A stretch of DNA of 64,000 nucleotides, from positions 37,175-101,174 of the forward strand of contig NZ_WBMR01000008.1 of the NCBI RefSeq assembly GCF_008923365.1, read 5' to 3'. The DNA is from Actinomadura montaniterrae. Its GTDB lineage: Bacteria > Actinomycetota > Actinomycetes > Streptosporangiales > Streptosporangiaceae. Both the position numbers and the translations under genes were made by a program. The notes beneath the pieces were generated by a model. The model did not search any database. It was not told where the DNA came from and saw only the letters and a list, made by a program, of their open reading frames with translations. This document shows, in pieces, positions 9,223 through 18,360 of the stretch; the first letter of the stretch is position 1, and every line of letters starts with the position of its first letter.

Positions 9223-9894
9223 TCAGGTCGCGTTCTCTCCCGGGACGACGACGCCGGACTCGTAGGCGAGCATGACCGCCTGCGCGCGGTCGCGCAGGCC
9301 CAGCTTGGTGAAGACCCGCGCCACGTGCGTCTTGACCGTGTGCTCGCTGACCACGAGCCGCGCGGCGATCTCGGCGTTGGACAGCCCGCCCGCGATCAGC
9401 ACGAGCACCTCGTTCTCCCGGGCCGTCAGCGTGGACAGCTCCGACGGCGCCTGCGGCCGGCTGCGCCGCTGCTTGGTGAACTCCCGGATCAGCCGCCCGG
9501 TGACCTGCGGCGCCAGCAGCGAGTCGCCGCGCGCGACGACCCGGACGGCGGAGACCAGCTCGTCCGCGGTCGCGTCCTTGAGCAGGAACCCGGACGCGCC
9601 GACGGCGAGGGCCTCGTAGACGTACTCGTCGACGTCGAAGGTGGTGAGGACGAGGACGCGGACGCCCTCGGAGCCGGGCTGCGCGAGGATCCGGCGGGTG
9701 GCCTCGATGCCGTCCATGCCGGGCATCCGGATGTCCATGACGACGACGTCGGGCCGGCCCCGCTCGGCGAGCGCGACCGCCTGCCGCCCGTCGCCGGCCT
9801 CGCCGACGACGGTGATGTCGTCCTGCGCGTCGAGCAGCGCGGCGAACCCGGCGCGGACGATGGTCTGGTCGTCCGCCACCAGCACCCGGATCAC
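9223..9894 (-). CDS. NarL/FixJ-family response regulator
   Basis: A 223-residue two-domain regulator: a receiver domain (ADD at 7-9, phosphoacceptor Asp54 in VVMDIRMPG, then a Thr in LTTFD and a Lys in LLKDA) and a LuxR-type helix-turn-helix (LTARENEVLVLIAGGLSNAEIAARL...HVARVFTKLGLRDRAQAV) at ~155-215. The gene starts with GTG (9894), 36 nt after the histidine kinase on the same strand. The kinase should phosphorylate Asp54 and switch DNA binding on. Targets are unknown; nothing in the adjacent genes points to a stimulus. Confidence 0.95.
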   Translation of the reverse strand: MIRVLVADDQTIVRAGFAALLDAQDDITVVGEAGDGRQAVALAERGRPDVVVMDIRMPGMDGIEATRRILAQPGSEGVRVLVLTTFDVDEYVYEALAVGASGFLLKDATADELVSAVRVVARGDSLLAPQVTGRLIREFTKQRRSRPQAPSELSTLTARENEVLVLIAGGLSNAEIAARLVVSEHTVKTHVARVFTKLGLRDRAQAVMLAYESGVVVPGENAT

Positions 9895-9930
9895 CGGCGG
9901 GTCTCCGTCCCGGGGCGGGCGAGAGCGCGG

Positions 9931-11544
9931 TCAGCGGCGGCCGGGGGGCGCCTCGGAACCGTGTCCACTGGTGGAATTCCCCTCCCTCGTGAGCGGCAGT
10001 TCGGCCTCCACCAGGAACCCGCCTTCGGTCGCCGGGCCGGCGGAGAACCGTCCGCCCAGCATGGTCGCACGTTCCCGCATGCCGACGAGACCGTGTCCGC
10101 CGCCCGGCCCGCCGCCGGGGGCTCCGGGGCCGCCGGGACGCGGCGGCGCGCCCTCCAGCCGGGTCGGACCGGCCGGGCCGGCGCCGGCCGGGTCCAGTAC
10201 CGCGGTACGGGCGGCGGGATCGTCCCGGTTCAGCAGCCGCGTCGACCCGGCGGCGCCGTCGTCGCGGACGCGGACCGCGAGCCGGTCGGGCAGGAAGGTG
10301 AGGTCGACGTGCACGCCCGCGCCGGGCGCGTGCCGCCGCGCGTTCGTCAGGGCCTCCTGGACGATCCGGTACGCCGACAGCTCCACGGTCGTGGACAGCG
10401 CCCGCGGGTCGCCGTGCACGGCGAGGTCGACGGCGCCGCCGGCGCCGCGGTGCTGCTCGATCAGGTCGGGGAGCCGGTCGAGGCGGGGCTGCGGGGAGTT
10501 CGCGGCGTCCGGTTCGGGCTTGGCGTCGGCGCGCAGCACGCTGAGCAGCCGGCGCATCTCGACCAGCGCGTCCCGGGCCGTCTTGGCGATCTCGGTGTAG
10601 CCGGCGCGGGCCTCGGGCGACAGGTCGTCCATCGTGTACGGGGCGGTCTCCGCCTGCACGGCGATCATGGAGACGGAGTGCGCGACGACGTCGTGCAGCT
10701 CGCGGGCGATGCGGGCGCGCTCGCGCATGACGGCCTGCTCGCGCTGGACGGCGGTGAGCCGGGTGAGGGTCTCGTTGGTGCGCTCCTCCGCCTCCGCCTC
10801 GGTGCGTCCGGCGGACTCGACGGCGCGGCGCGCGTCGCCGAGGCCGATGGCGGCCAGCACCGCGACGACCGCGGCGGGCCACGGGACGTCGTCGAGCGTG
10901 CCGGTGGCGAGGTAGACGACGGCGACGGTGGCGACGCTCCCGGCCGCGAGGACGCCCGCGGACTGCCGGGGCAGCTGCCGCCCGAGCGCGTACAGCGTGT
11001 ACAGCGCGGCGAACGCGGTGGTGATCAGCAGCTGCTGGCCGGTGAGCAGCCCGGCCGCGAAGGCGCCGAGGACGACGGCGGCGACGGGCCGCAGGTTCTC
11101 GCGGCGCCAGACGAGCGGGACGGTCGAGGCGACCGCGAACCCGCCGGCGAGGCTCAGCGGGGACCCGGTGCTCGGCGCCAGCTCGGCCAGCGCCGCGATG
11201 GTCAGCGCGAGGCCGGTGAGGGGCGCGAAGTACCAGGCGCCGGTGAAGTCGGTCCAGGTGTTGATCCAGCGGGGCAGCGGCGCCGTCTCACCGGCGGGAC
11301 GCGGCGCGGCGCCCGGCGGCATCCCCGGGACGCCGGGGGCGGGGGCGCGGCCCGCGCCGTTCAGCCGGGCGCCGAGCCTGACGGCGAGCGGCCGCAGCAG
11401 GTGCCCGATGCCGGTGAGGATCCAGAGCAGCAGCTGCCCCACCCCCGCCACGATCCGGCCGGACAGCCGCCACGCCTGGTGCGCGAGGGCTGGGCCGAAC
11501 CCCGCGGGGTCGGGTCCGGTCCGGGCCTTGTCATCGGTGCTCAC
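9931..11544 (-). CDS. DesK/NarX-type sensor histidine kinase
   Basis: This 537-residue kinase has a hydrophobic N-terminal half with roughly six membrane segments, a coiled linker, the HisKA_3 dimerisation helix (ERARIARELHDVVAHS, phospho-His284) and a Bergerat-fold ATPase domain (YRIVQEALTNARRHA, VRDDGA, GHGLVGMRERA). An insertion rich in Gly/Pro/Ala between the D and G boxes is longer than usual. No large extracellular sensing domain is visible, so it probably senses membrane state or an intramembrane ligand. It is the first gene of the two-component pair and is transcribed toward its response regulator. Confidence 0.93.
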   Translation of the reverse strand: MSTDDKARTGPDPAGFGPALAHQAWRLSGRIVAGVGQLLLWILTGIGHLLRPLAVRLGARLNGAGRAPAPGVPGMPPGAAPRPAGETAPLPRWINTWTDFTGAWYFAPLTGLALTIAALAELAPSTGSPLSLAGGFAVASTVPLVWRRENLRPVAAVVLGAFAAGLLTGQQLLITTAFAALYTLYALGRQLPRQSAGVLAAGSVATVAVVYLATGTLDDVPWPAAVVAVLAAIGLGDARRAVESAGRTEAEAEERTNETLTRLTAVQREQAVMRERARIARELHDVVAHSVSMIAVQAETAPYTMDDLSPEARAGYTEIAKTARDALVEMRRLLSVLRADAKPEPDAANSPQPRLDRLPDLIEQHRGAGGAVDLAVHGDPRALSTTVELSAYRIVQEALTNARRHAPGAGVHVDLTFLPDRLAVRVRDDGAAGSTRLLNRDDPAARTAVLDPAGAGPAGPTRLEGAPPRPGGPGAPGGGPGGGHGLVGMRERATMLGGRFSAGPATEGGFLVEAELPLTREGNSTSGHGSEAPPGRR

Positions 11545-11985
11545 TCCTCAATACTGACCGCTGGCCGGGCTCATCACCTCACCGTGCGGTGGTATGCGCG
11601 CGGCCTGAATCCCCCTGGAGGACGACCCCCGATCCCTCCTTGCGGGGGACGTGCGGACGACCGGCGGAGACGTAATGTCTTAACCGTGACCGCGACGGCG
11701 GCGCCGCCGACGTAGGGGGTTCGGCGGGGCTGCCGCGGTCACGCCAACCGCCCGGTTTCAGGGGTCCGGGCGGGGAAGCATGGGAAGCACCTCGCCGGAC
11801 GGCCGCGCCGCCCGCCTCCGCGGAGGCACTCGCCGGTCTCGCCTGGGCTGGGGTTCGGCCGGCATCCGGTGCCGGCCGCCCGGCGAGGGATCCCGTGCGG
11901 CCGCCCGCGACGGCCCGCCAGGGCCGGCCCGGGCCGCCCGCCGTCGCGCGTCGCACGCTCTCGCGCGTCACCCGTGCGCGGTGCG
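11545..11985. other. Intergenic region without convincing gene
   Basis: This 441-bp gap separates the kinase start from the CDF transporter stop. It must hold the promoter of the two-component operon and any terminator of the SIS-CDF run. Open frames here have poor codon structure. A hairpin, GGCCGGC paired with GCCGGCC (8-bp stem counting the flanking C/G, 11856-11878), is a possible terminator, and CGGCGGCGCCGCCG near 11698 is palindromic. I see no RNA gene. Confidence 0.5.
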
Positions 11986-12948
11986 TCAGACGTTCTCGCC
12001 GGTGGCCTTCCCGGCGGGCTTGGCGGCGTTGCGGCGGTCCGCCTCGTCCAGCGCCGGCTCCAGGTAGATCATGCCCGCCTCGGGGATCACCGCGCGGACC
12101 TTCGCCTCGGCGGCGTCGATGCCGCGGGCCACCTCGGCGGCGGTGTCGTCATGGTAGACGGCGATCTTGGCGGCGATCAGCAGCTCCTCCGGGCCGAGGT
12201 ACTCGGTCCGCATGTGGATGACGTGGTCGACCTGCTCCACCGACTCCAGCGCGTCGATGATCCGCTTCTCCTGCTCGGCGTCGACGCCCTCGCCGATCAG
12301 CAGGCTCTTGGTCTCGATCGCCAGCACCGTGGCGACCAGGCCGAGCAGCACGCCGATCGCGACGGTGCCGATGCCGTCCCAGCGGCCGTCGCCGGTCGCG
12401 ACCGCCATCGACACGCCGAACAGCGCCAGGACCAGGCCGACGAGCGCGGCCATGTCCTCCAGGAGGACGACGGGCAGCTCCGGCGCCTTCGCGCGGCGGA
12501 TGAACGCCCACCACGACTTCCCGGCGCGCAGCGTGTTCGACTCCTTGATCGCGGTGCGGAAGGAGAAGCCCTCCATCCCGATCGCGATGATCAGCACCGC
12601 GAACGCCCAGATCGGCGACTCGACGTCCTCCGGGTGCGAGATCTTGTGGTAGCCCTCGTACAGCGAGAACGCCGATCCGACGGTGAACAGCACGACCGCG
12701 ACGACGAACGCGTAGAAGTACCGTTCCCGCCCGTAGCCGAACGGGTGCTCGGGCGTCCGGTCGCGTTCGGAGCGCTTGCGGCCCAGCAGCAGCAGGCCCT
12801 GGTTCCCCGAGTCGGCGACCGAGTGGATCGACTCCGCCAGCATCGACGACGAACCCGTGAACGCGAACGCGACCATCTTGGACGCGGCGATTCCGAGGTT
12901 GGCGGCCAGGGCCGCGATGATGGCCTTCGTCCCACCCTCAGCACTCAT
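11986..12948 (-). CDS. Cation diffusion facilitator (CDF) transporter
   Basis: A 320-residue member of the CDF family of metal/H+ antiporters. TM2 has HSVAD (His42, Asp46), the usual intramembrane metal ligands, within ESIHSVADSGNQ; five or six TM segments follow, then a soluble C-terminal domain (~215-300) resembling the dimerising metallochaperone-like fold. A loop of ~20 polar residues follows TM4. Substrate is probably Zn2+, Mn2+ or Fe2+. The ATG immediately follows the TAG of the SIS gene, so it is translationally coupled to sugar-phosphate genes; why a metal exporter sits there is unclear. Confidence 0.92.
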   Translation of the reverse strand: MSAEGGTKAIIAALAANLGIAASKMVAFAFTGSSSMLAESIHSVADSGNQGLLLLGRKRSERDRTPEHPFGYGRERYFYAFVVAVVLFTVGSAFSLYEGYHKISHPEDVESPIWAFAVLIIAIGMEGFSFRTAIKESNTLRAGKSWWAFIRRAKAPELPVVLLEDMAALVGLVLALFGVSMAVATGDGRWDGIGTVAIGVLLGLVATVLAIETKSLLIGEGVDAEQEKRIIDALESVEQVDHVIHMRTEYLGPEELLIAAKIAVYHDDTAAEVARGIDAAEAKVRAVIPEAGMIYLEPALDEADRRNAAKPAGKATGENV

Positions 12949-14085
12949 CTAGGCAATCCTCGCTTTGAGCTCTTGAATGGCCGGCACGGGCGTCGGGTCG
13001 ACGCCCAGCGTGATGGCCAAGTAAACCGTGACATAGTCCGCCAACGCGATCATTGTCGCGATTCTCTCGAGCGGATGGGTCCCCTCGGCGAGGATCTCCG
13101 TCACCGCGACGCCCCGGTCCCGGGCCATCTCGACGGACGCCGCGCGCCGCTTGGCGGTCTGCGGATGCTCCTCGGTGTCGCGCAGGACGACCAGGTGCAG
13201 CCCGTGCTCGGCGTCCCCGGCGCGGTCGCGGAAGAAGTCGTCGGGATCGGCGGGCGAGCCGCCGCCCGCGAAGAAGCCGTCGAACGCCATGACCTGGTTG
13301 TGGTCCGCCTCCGGCAGGCCGCCGGCGACCGCCGGGTACTTGGCGTTCTCGTTCAGCTGGCAGCACATCCGGTACGCGGCCGTCTCGGCGAGCGGCGACG
13401 TCCCCCACACCAGCGGGACGTCGCCGGCGAGGTCGAGCGCGATCCGCTTCGCCGGGTTCACGAACGGCTCGCTGGCCGGACGGCACCGGTGCGCGACGTC
13501 CTCCAGCCGCGCCGCCGTGGACTCCAGCACCGCGTCGGGGACGTCCGTCAGGCCGAGCGTGCGGGCCGCGACGAGCAGCGGGACCGTGAGCCCCCACAGC
13601 GTCGACCGCGGCTGCCCCGCCGACCGCACCGGCACGAACAGGCCGCGGCTGCGGGCGGCGAGGTCGGCGAGCGGGGAGCCCGCGCCGCCGACGCACAGCA
13701 GCCGGCAGCCGCGCCGGGCCGCCTGCGCCGCCACCTCGAGGGTCTCCTCGGTCGACCCGGAGCAGGACACCGCGATCACCAGGTCGGCGGCGCCGACCCA
13801 GCCGGGCAGCCGGTACCCGCGGACGGTCGTGACCGGGACCGGGCAGCCGAGCCCGCACACCGCCGCGAGCACGTCCCCGGAGATCCCGGAGCCGCCCATG
13901 CCGGTGACCACGATCGCGCGGGGGCGGCCGTCCTCGGCGAGCGCCGCGACGCCCGCCTCCTCGGCCGCGCGCCGCGCCTCCCGGATCTGCGCCGCGGACG
14001 AGGCGACCTGGCGCAGCATCCCGCCCGGATCGGACGCCTCGACGTCCTGCGCGTCCTCCAGCCGGCCGGGGTCCAGCGTGCTCAC
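12949..14085 (-). CDS. SIS-domain sugar-phosphate isomerase-like protein (Rv3256c type)
   Basis: A 378-residue protein with tandem SIS domains as in bifunctional phosphoglucose/phosphomannose isomerases: [22 protein letters not shown], a LNENAKYPA block with the candidate catalytic Glu, and a conserved His in the C-terminal domain (THPLERI). The GTG at 14085 overlaps the TGA of the Trm112-like gene (GTGA), deciding the start. In M. tuberculosis the equivalent Rv3256c sits beside manA and the phosphomannomutase gene, so a role in mannose-6-phosphate supply for GDP-mannose is likely. No separate manA is visible here, so this protein may be the isomerase of the locus. Confidence 0.88.
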   Translation of the reverse strand: MSTLDPGRLEDAQDVEASDPGGMLRQVASSAAQIREARRAAEEAGVAALAEDGRPRAIVVTGMGGSGISGDVLAAVCGLGCPVPVTTVRGYRLPGWVGAADLVIAVSCSGSTEETLEVAAQAARRGCRLLCVGGAGSPLADLAARSRGLFVPVRSAGQPRSTLWGLTVPLLVAARTLGLTDVPDAVLESTAARLEDVAHRCRPASEPFVNPAKRIALDLAGDVPLVWGTSPLAETAAYRMCCQLNENAKYPAVAGGLPEADHNQVMAFDGFFAGGGSPADPDDFFRDRAGDAEHGLHLVVLRDTEEHPQTAKRRAASVEMARDRGVAVTEILAEGTHPLERIATMIALADYVTVYLAITLGVDPTPVPAIQELKARIA

Positions 14086-14264
14086 GAAGCGGGAGCCCGG
14101 GCCTCGTCGACGAGGAGGACGGGGATGTCGTCGCGGACCGGGTAGGCGTAGCCGCAGGAGCCGGTGCACACCAGCTCGGCGGCCGCGTCGTCGGCGCGCA
14201 GCTCGCCGCCGCAGTTCGGGCAGGCCAGGATCTCCAGCAGCCAGTCGTCCAGCTTCATGCTCAT
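14082..14264 (-). CDS. Trm112-family small zinc-ribbon protein
   Basis: This 60-residue protein has the Trm112 fold signature: [14 protein letters not shown], then [20 protein letters not shown]. The CxxC pair plus a following Cys pattern suggests a small zinc ribbon. Bacterial members lie next to sugar-phosphate enzymes in many actinomycetes but their function is not settled; eukaryotic Trm112 is a methyltransferase activator. It sits between phosphomannomutase and the SIS gene and overlaps the latter by 3 nt, so it belongs to this operon. Two in-frame ATGs exist (14264, 14258). Confidence 0.87.
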   Translation of the reverse strand: MSMKLDDWLLEILACPNCGGELRADDAAAELVCTGSCGYAYPVRDDIPVLLVDEARAPAS

Positions 14265-14290
14265 GGCAGGATCACTTCTCTCACGCCGGG

Positions 14291-15646
14291 TCACTTCTCC
14301 CTCACGATGGCCAGGACCTCGTCGCGGATCGCCGCCATGGTGGCCTCGTCGCCGGCCTCCGCGTTGAGGCGCAGCAGCGGCTCGGTGTTGGACGGCCGCA
14401 GGTTGAACCACCATCCGGCGGCCTCGTCCCCGACGGTCAGGCCGTCCAGCTCGTCGATCGTAACGCCGGGGCGGCCGGCGAACGCCTCGCGGACCTTGCC
14501 GGCGGCGGCGTCCTGGTCGGCGACCTCGCTGTTGATCTCGCCGGACGCGACGTACCGGGTGTACTCGCCGAGCAGCGCCGACAGCGGCCCGTCCTGCTCG
14601 CCGAGAGCGGCGAGGACGTGCAGCGCGGCGAGCATGCCGGAGTCGGCGAACCAGAAGTCGCGGAAGTAGAAGTGCGCCGAGTGCTCGCCGCCGAACACCG
14701 CGCCCGTCTCCGCCATCGTCTGCTTGATGAACGAGTGCCCGACCCGGGTCCGCACTGGGGACCCGCCGTGCTCGGTGACGATCTCCGGGACGGCCTTCGA
14801 GGTGATCAGGTTGTGCACGATCGGCGCGCCGGGGTGCTTGGCCAGCTCCCGCACCGCGACCAGCGCGGTGATCGCGGACGGCGCGACGATCTCGCCCCGC
14901 TCGTCCACCACGAAGCAGCGGTCCGCGTCGCCGTCGAACGCGAGGCCGATGTCGGCGCCGGTCTCGCGGACCTTCGCCTGCAGGTCGCGCAGGTTCTCCG
15001 GCTCGATCGGGTTGGCCTCGTGGTTGGGGAAGGTGCCGTCCAGCTCGAAGTACAGCGGGACGAGGTCGATCGGCAGCCCCTCGAAGACGACCGGGACGGT
15101 GTGCCCGCCCATGCCGTTGCCCGCGTCGACGACGACCTTCAGCGGCCGGATCGCGGACAGGTCGACCAGCGTCTTGAGGTGCTCGGCGTAGCCGTGCAGC
15201 ACGTCGCGCCGCGACACCGTCCCGGGCTCGCCGCCGTACGCCGGGACGCCGTTCTCGATCATCTCGCGGATCTCGGTGAGGCCGGTGTCGCGGCCGACCG
15301 GCTTCGCGCCCGCCCGGCACAGCTTGATGCCGTTGTACTTGGCGGGGTTGTGGCTGGCGGTGAACATCGCGCCGGGGATCCCGAGGTCGCCGCTGGCGTA
15401 GTAGAGCATGTCGGTGGAGCCGAGGCCGGCCTCGACCACGTCCGCGCCCTGCGAGGTCGCGCCGCGCGCGAACGCGGCGGCCAGCGGCCCGGACGACTCG
15501 CGCATGTCGTGCGCGGTGACGACCGCGTCCGCCCCGGTCACCCGCACGAACGCCGCGCCGGCCGCCTCCGCGACCGCTTCGTCCAGCTCGTCGGGCACGA
15601 CGCCGCGGATGTCGTACGCCTTGAAGATCTTGGCGAGGTCGCCCAC
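14291..15646 (-). CDS. manB: Phosphomannomutase/phosphoglucomutase
   Basis: A 451-residue alpha-D-phosphohexomutase that interconverts mannose-6-P and mannose-1-P (and often the glucose pair). The phosphoserine loop TASHNP holds Ser98, the metal loop DGDADR is at 238-243, the sugar-binding loop GGEHSAH follows, and the C-terminal phosphate loop [11 protein letters not shown] is intact. The GTG at 15646 has GGGGAGCAGGAG upstream. It feeds the mannose-1-P guanylyltransferase at 30871 and so the mannosylated envelope. A 17-bp tandem repeat lies between it and the DUF3499 gene upstream. Confidence 0.96.
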   Translation of the reverse strand: MGDLAKIFKAYDIRGVVPDELDEAVAEAAGAAFVRVTGADAVVTAHDMRESSGPLAAAFARGATSQGADVVEAGLGSTDMLYYASGDLGIPGAMFTASHNPAKYNGIKLCRAGAKPVGRDTGLTEIREMIENGVPAYGGEPGTVSRRDVLHGYAEHLKTLVDLSAIRPLKVVVDAGNGMGGHTVPVVFEGLPIDLVPLYFELDGTFPNHEANPIEPENLRDLQAKVRETGADIGLAFDGDADRCFVVDERGEIVAPSAITALVAVRELAKHPGAPIVHNLITSKAVPEIVTEHGGSPVRTRVGHSFIKQTMAETGAVFGGEHSAHFYFRDFWFADSGMLAALHVLAALGEQDGPLSALLGEYTRYVASGEINSEVADQDAAAGKVREAFAGRPGVTIDELDGLTVGDEAAGWWFNLRPSNTEPLLRLNAEAGDEATMAAIRDEVLAIVREK

Positions 15647-15753
15647 TCCTGCTCCCCTGTACGCAAGTGATGACCGAAAGTCGGCGGGACAACCGAGCCT
15701 ACCGGGAAGCGCGGCGGCGGCCCGAGCCGGTGCCGGTCGCGGGCGTGACCGGA

Positions 15754-15821
15754 GTCACTGCCGCGGCCGGGTCACTCCCGCGGCCGGGTCACTCCTGCGG
15801 CCGGGTCACTCCTGCGGCTGG
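15754..15821. repeat. Four tandem 17-bp repeats
   Basis: GTCACTSCYGCGGCYGG-type units begin at 15754, 15771, 15788 and 15805 in perfect 17-bp register. The last unit covers the stop codon of the DUF3499 gene, so on the minus strand the gene end (CAGGAGTGAC) is echoed in modified form three more times downstream. It looks like a slippage-generated VNTR in the DUF3499-manB gap. Confidence 0.85.
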
Positions 15822-16183
15822 GTGCCCGCCGGTTCGGAGCGCAGCACCCGCAGGTGCCCGCGGCGGCCGACCTCGGTGCCCTGGCCGACCGGCTCCTGGC
15901 CGGCGCCCGGCGCGGGCCGCGCGGCCTCGCGGACGGCGTCGGCGAGCGCCTCGAGGTCGTCGGCGCTCGGCTCGGTCTCCTCCTCGACGGGGAGCCGGAC
16001 GAGCTCCCAGCCCATGGGGGCGGTCAGCCGCTCCGAATGCTCCGCGCACAGGTCGTAGCAGTGCGGCTCGGCGTACGTGGCGAGGGGCCCCAGGACAGCG
16101 GTCGAGTCGCGGTAGACGTACGTGAGCGTGAAGACTGCGGGCGCCTTGCAGGCGGTGCGGGAGCAGGTGCGGACGGGGCTCAC
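15806..16183 (-). CDS. DUF3499-family protein
   Basis: A 125-residue member of DUF3499, an actinobacterial family always found near phosphomannomutase and the zincin-like gene. It starts VSPVRTCSRTACKAPAVFTL and contains AEPHCYDLCAEHSERL; the four Cys and the His residues suggest a zinc-binding site. I chose GTG 16183 because GGGAGCGAGG lies upstream and family members begin with this motif. The acidic C-terminal half looks disordered. It is divergent from the zincin-like gene. No biochemical function is known to me. Confidence 0.9.
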   Translation of the reverse strand: MSPVRTCSRTACKAPAVFTLTYVYRDSTAVLGPLATYAEPHCYDLCAEHSERLTAPMGWELVRLPVEEETEPSADDLEALADAVREAARPAPGAGQEPVGQGTEVGRRGHLRVLRSEPAGTQPQE

Positions 16184-16324
16184 GATGGCCGACCGTACCT
16201 CGCTCCCGGCGCCGCCGCCACCACCCGGGCGCACGTGTCGCCGTTACCGGCCGATTTCCGGGGTAACAACTACATTCCGTGTGGTCCCGAACCCTCACCG
16301 TGGGGTGGCCGTCCTGGGCGCCGC

Positions 16325-16367
16325 GACGTCGCCGTCCGGGGCGCTGGGATGTCGCTGTCCGGGGCGC
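16325..16367. repeat. Imperfect 20-bp direct repeat in divergent promoter region
   Basis: Two 20-bp copies (16325-16344 and 16348-16367, three mismatches) ending GTCCGGGGCGC lie in the 266-bp gap between the DUF3499 gene and the zincin-like gene. They may be a double binding site or simple slippage. Confidence 0.4.
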
Positions 16368-16437
16368 CACGATGGTGTTCCCGGGGTGGAGGCGGGTGTT
16401 CCTGGTGCGGGGGCCGGGATTCGCGTGCGGCGGGAGG

Positions 16438-16443
16438 TAACCT
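16438..16443 (+). promoter_or_regulatory. Leaderless-type -10 box (zincin-like gene)
   Basis: TAACCT is followed by 6 nt and the GTG at 16450, the spacing at which the mRNA would start at the start codon. Confidence 0.45.
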
Positions 16444-16449
16444 GAGGGG

Positions 16450-16878
16450 GTGCGATCCCGTGTGGCAGGCGTACGGCGCCGCGATCGGCACGGTCGCGGC
16501 CTCCGTGGCCCTCTGACGCCCCCGCAGGCGCCGGTCTCGCGGACCCGCGCGGAGAAGTTCGACGACCTCGTCCACGACGAGGTGCGGCGGCTCGGCGCGC
16601 GCTGGGGCCGGGAGCTGTCCGGTGTGGAGTTCGGCGTCGAGGAGGTGCCGGACGTCGAGCCGTGGTTCGACGGTCCCGTGCCGCTCGGCCGGACCGTCCC
16701 GGGCGAGGCCGCCCGGCCCGTCCGGATCGTGGTGTTCAGGCGTCCCGTGGAGGCGCGCGCGTCGGGCGAGCAGGAGCTCGGCCGGCTGGTGCGCGACCTG
16801 CTGGTGGAGGAGGTCGCCGACCTGCTCGGCCTCTCCCCCGAGTCCGTCGACCCGAGCTACGACTCCCCCGACGACTAG
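16450..16878 (+). CDS. Zincin-like metallopeptidase-family protein lacking HExxH
   Basis: A 142-residue protein of the minimal zincin-like (DUF1025) family, like Rv3259. It has GPLTPPQAPVSRTRAEKFDDLV, the beta-strand IVVFRRPVEARA and a final helix. Active family members carry HExxHxxG in that helix; here it reads VRDLLVEEVADLLGL, so both zinc His are missing and protease activity is unlikely. It is divergent from DUF3499, a conserved pairing in actinomycetes. The GTG at 16450 sits 6 nt after TAACCT; the first ~20 residues are Arg-rich and weakly supported. Confidence 0.83.
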   Translation: MRSRVAGVRRRDRHGRGLRGPLTPPQAPVSRTRAEKFDDLVHDEVRRLGARWGRELSGVEFGVEEVPDVEPWFDGPVPLGRTVPGEAARPVRIVVFRRPVEARASGEQELGRLVRDLLVEEVADLLGLSPESVDPSYDSPDD

Positions 16879-16913
16879 CGCGGCGGCCAGCGGGACGACC
16901 GGCCGACGTACGG

Positions 16914-18359
16914 CTAGTGGATGAGGGCGGTCTGGCTGTCGCCGGTGGGCGGGAGCCGGACGGTGGTCGGCGCGGGCATCAGCGGCAGGACGGTGACCAG
17001 GTAGCCGTCGCCCTTGCCCTTCGCCATGATCCGGGCGGCGTACACCGGGCCCGACCCCGGCTTGACCGTGATCACGGCCCCGTAGCCCTTGTCGCCGCTC
17101 CCGTGGGGCGCGGCGAGCTTGGTCTCGACGGTGCGTCCGGCGCCGATCTCGACGTTCTGCGGTGCGCCCTTCCCCTGCGCGTCCATCGTGATGACCTGGA
17201 CGGCGGCGCGGCCGGCGGGCGCGGTGAGGACGACGGACGTGTCGTACCGGTCGTCGGACACGACCGCGGAGGCCCCGGACGCGCCGCCGAGCGGCTCGGT
17301 GGCGGTGCCGTAGGCGACGTCGGCGCCGCGCGCGGCGGAGAAGCCGGCGATGATCGGCCGGTCGGAGTCCAGCCGGACGGCGGCGGCGCGGCCCGAGAGG
17401 GCACCGGCGAGGTCGACGGAGGTGACGCTCTGCGCGGGCGCCTCCACGGTGTCCTGGCCCTGCGGCGCGAAGGCGCCGTCGGCGGTGACGGCCCGCACCC
17501 TGATCCGGGCGTCGGCCTCGCCGGGCACCGCGACCAGCAGCTTGCGCTGCCCGTCGCCGCCGGGCACGCCGGGAACGACCACGGATCCGGCGGGCTCGGG
17601 CGACAGCGGCAGCCACTCGACGCCCTTCTTCTTGCCGATCCGGACGCGCAGCGACGCGGCGACGCGTCCGGCGGTGGTGTGCACGTTGAGCGCGAGGTCG
17701 CGGGCGGTCTTGACGATGTCGCCGAGCCCCTCCGGCTGCCCGCCGAGCTTGATGACGCTGGTGCTGTACGGCGCGACGGGGGTGGCGCGCCCCTCGGTGG
17801 TGTCGAGCGGCCCCTCCCCGGACAGGCCGGTGACGTCGACGGACGCCGGCTGGGCGTCGACGTTGGTGAGGTACAGGTCGAGCCGGTCGGCGGCGAGCGG
17901 GCCGGGCCCGAGGAACCACAGGTCGGTGCCGGGACGGGCGCAGCGGTCGCCAGCGAGGCCGCGGTCGTCGCCGCGAGGCCAGTAGGTGGTCTGCTCCGCT
18001 TCGAGCCCGGCGGCGAGGGCGCCGGTGGCCCGGACGGTGAAGGAGTCCTCGGTGGTGCCCATGTCCTTGTCCCAGCCCTGGCCGGTCGCGGTCATGGAGG
18101 CGAGCGGGGAGCCGCCGCGGGTGCTTGCCACGTCGAGGCGGCCGCCGGTCCGCTTCTGCGGGAGGGACTGGACGCTGACGCGGCCGCCCTCGTGCCCGGG
18201 GCAGACCATCACGGCGGCGTTGACGGGCTCGCTGCGTCCCTTCTCCACGGCGTTCCCGGGCCGGGAGAACGACGCCGCGCCGTAGAGGGCGGCGAGGCCG
18301 ACCAGGACGAGGGCGGCGATGGCGTAGCGCATGCCGAGGAGCTTCAGCACTCGGTCCAT
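16914..18359 (-). CDS. DUF5719-like secreted/anchored protein
   Basis: This 481-residue protein has one N-terminal membrane segment (~10-30) and a large extracytoplasmic part of repeated beta-rich units (SVDVTGLSGEG, ADARIRVRAVTADG, AAVQVITMDAQGKG). It matches what I know as DUF5719, always found beside a large glycosyltransferase in actinomycetes. The ATG at 18359 starts 1 nt after the stop of the best glycosyltransferase reading frame, so the two are translationally coupled. It presumably works at the outer membrane face or in the wall with that enzyme; no catalytic motif is visible. Confidence 0.83.
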   Translation of the reverse strand: MDRVLKLLGMRYAIAALVLVGLAALYGAASFSRPGNAVEKGRSEPVNAAVMVCPGHEGGRVSVQSLPQKRTGGRLDVASTRGGSPLASMTATGQGWDKDMGTTEDSFTVRATGALAAGLEAEQTTYWPRGDDRGLAGDRCARPGTDLWFLGPGPLAADRLDLYLTNVDAQPASVDVTGLSGEGPLDTTEGRATPVAPYSTSVIKLGGQPEGLGDIVKTARDLALNVHTTAGRVAASLRVRIGKKKGVEWLPLSPEPAGSVVVPGVPGGDGQRKLLVAVPGEADARIRVRAVTADGAFAPQGQDTVEAPAQSVTSVDLAGALSGRAAAVRLDSDRPIIAGFSAARGADVAYGTATEPLGGASGASAVVSDDRYDTSVVLTAPAGRAAVQVITMDAQGKGAPQNVEIGAGRTVETKLAAPHGSGDKGYGAVITVKPGSGPVYAARIMAKGKGDGYLVTVLPLMPAPTTVRLPPTGDSQTALIH

Positions 18360-18360
18360 G

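Noticed and set aside
11579..11971. 130-codon minus-strand frame in the 441-bp gap
   Set aside because: Composition is Ala/Arg/Pro-rich without domain or good ribosome site; probably non-coding.
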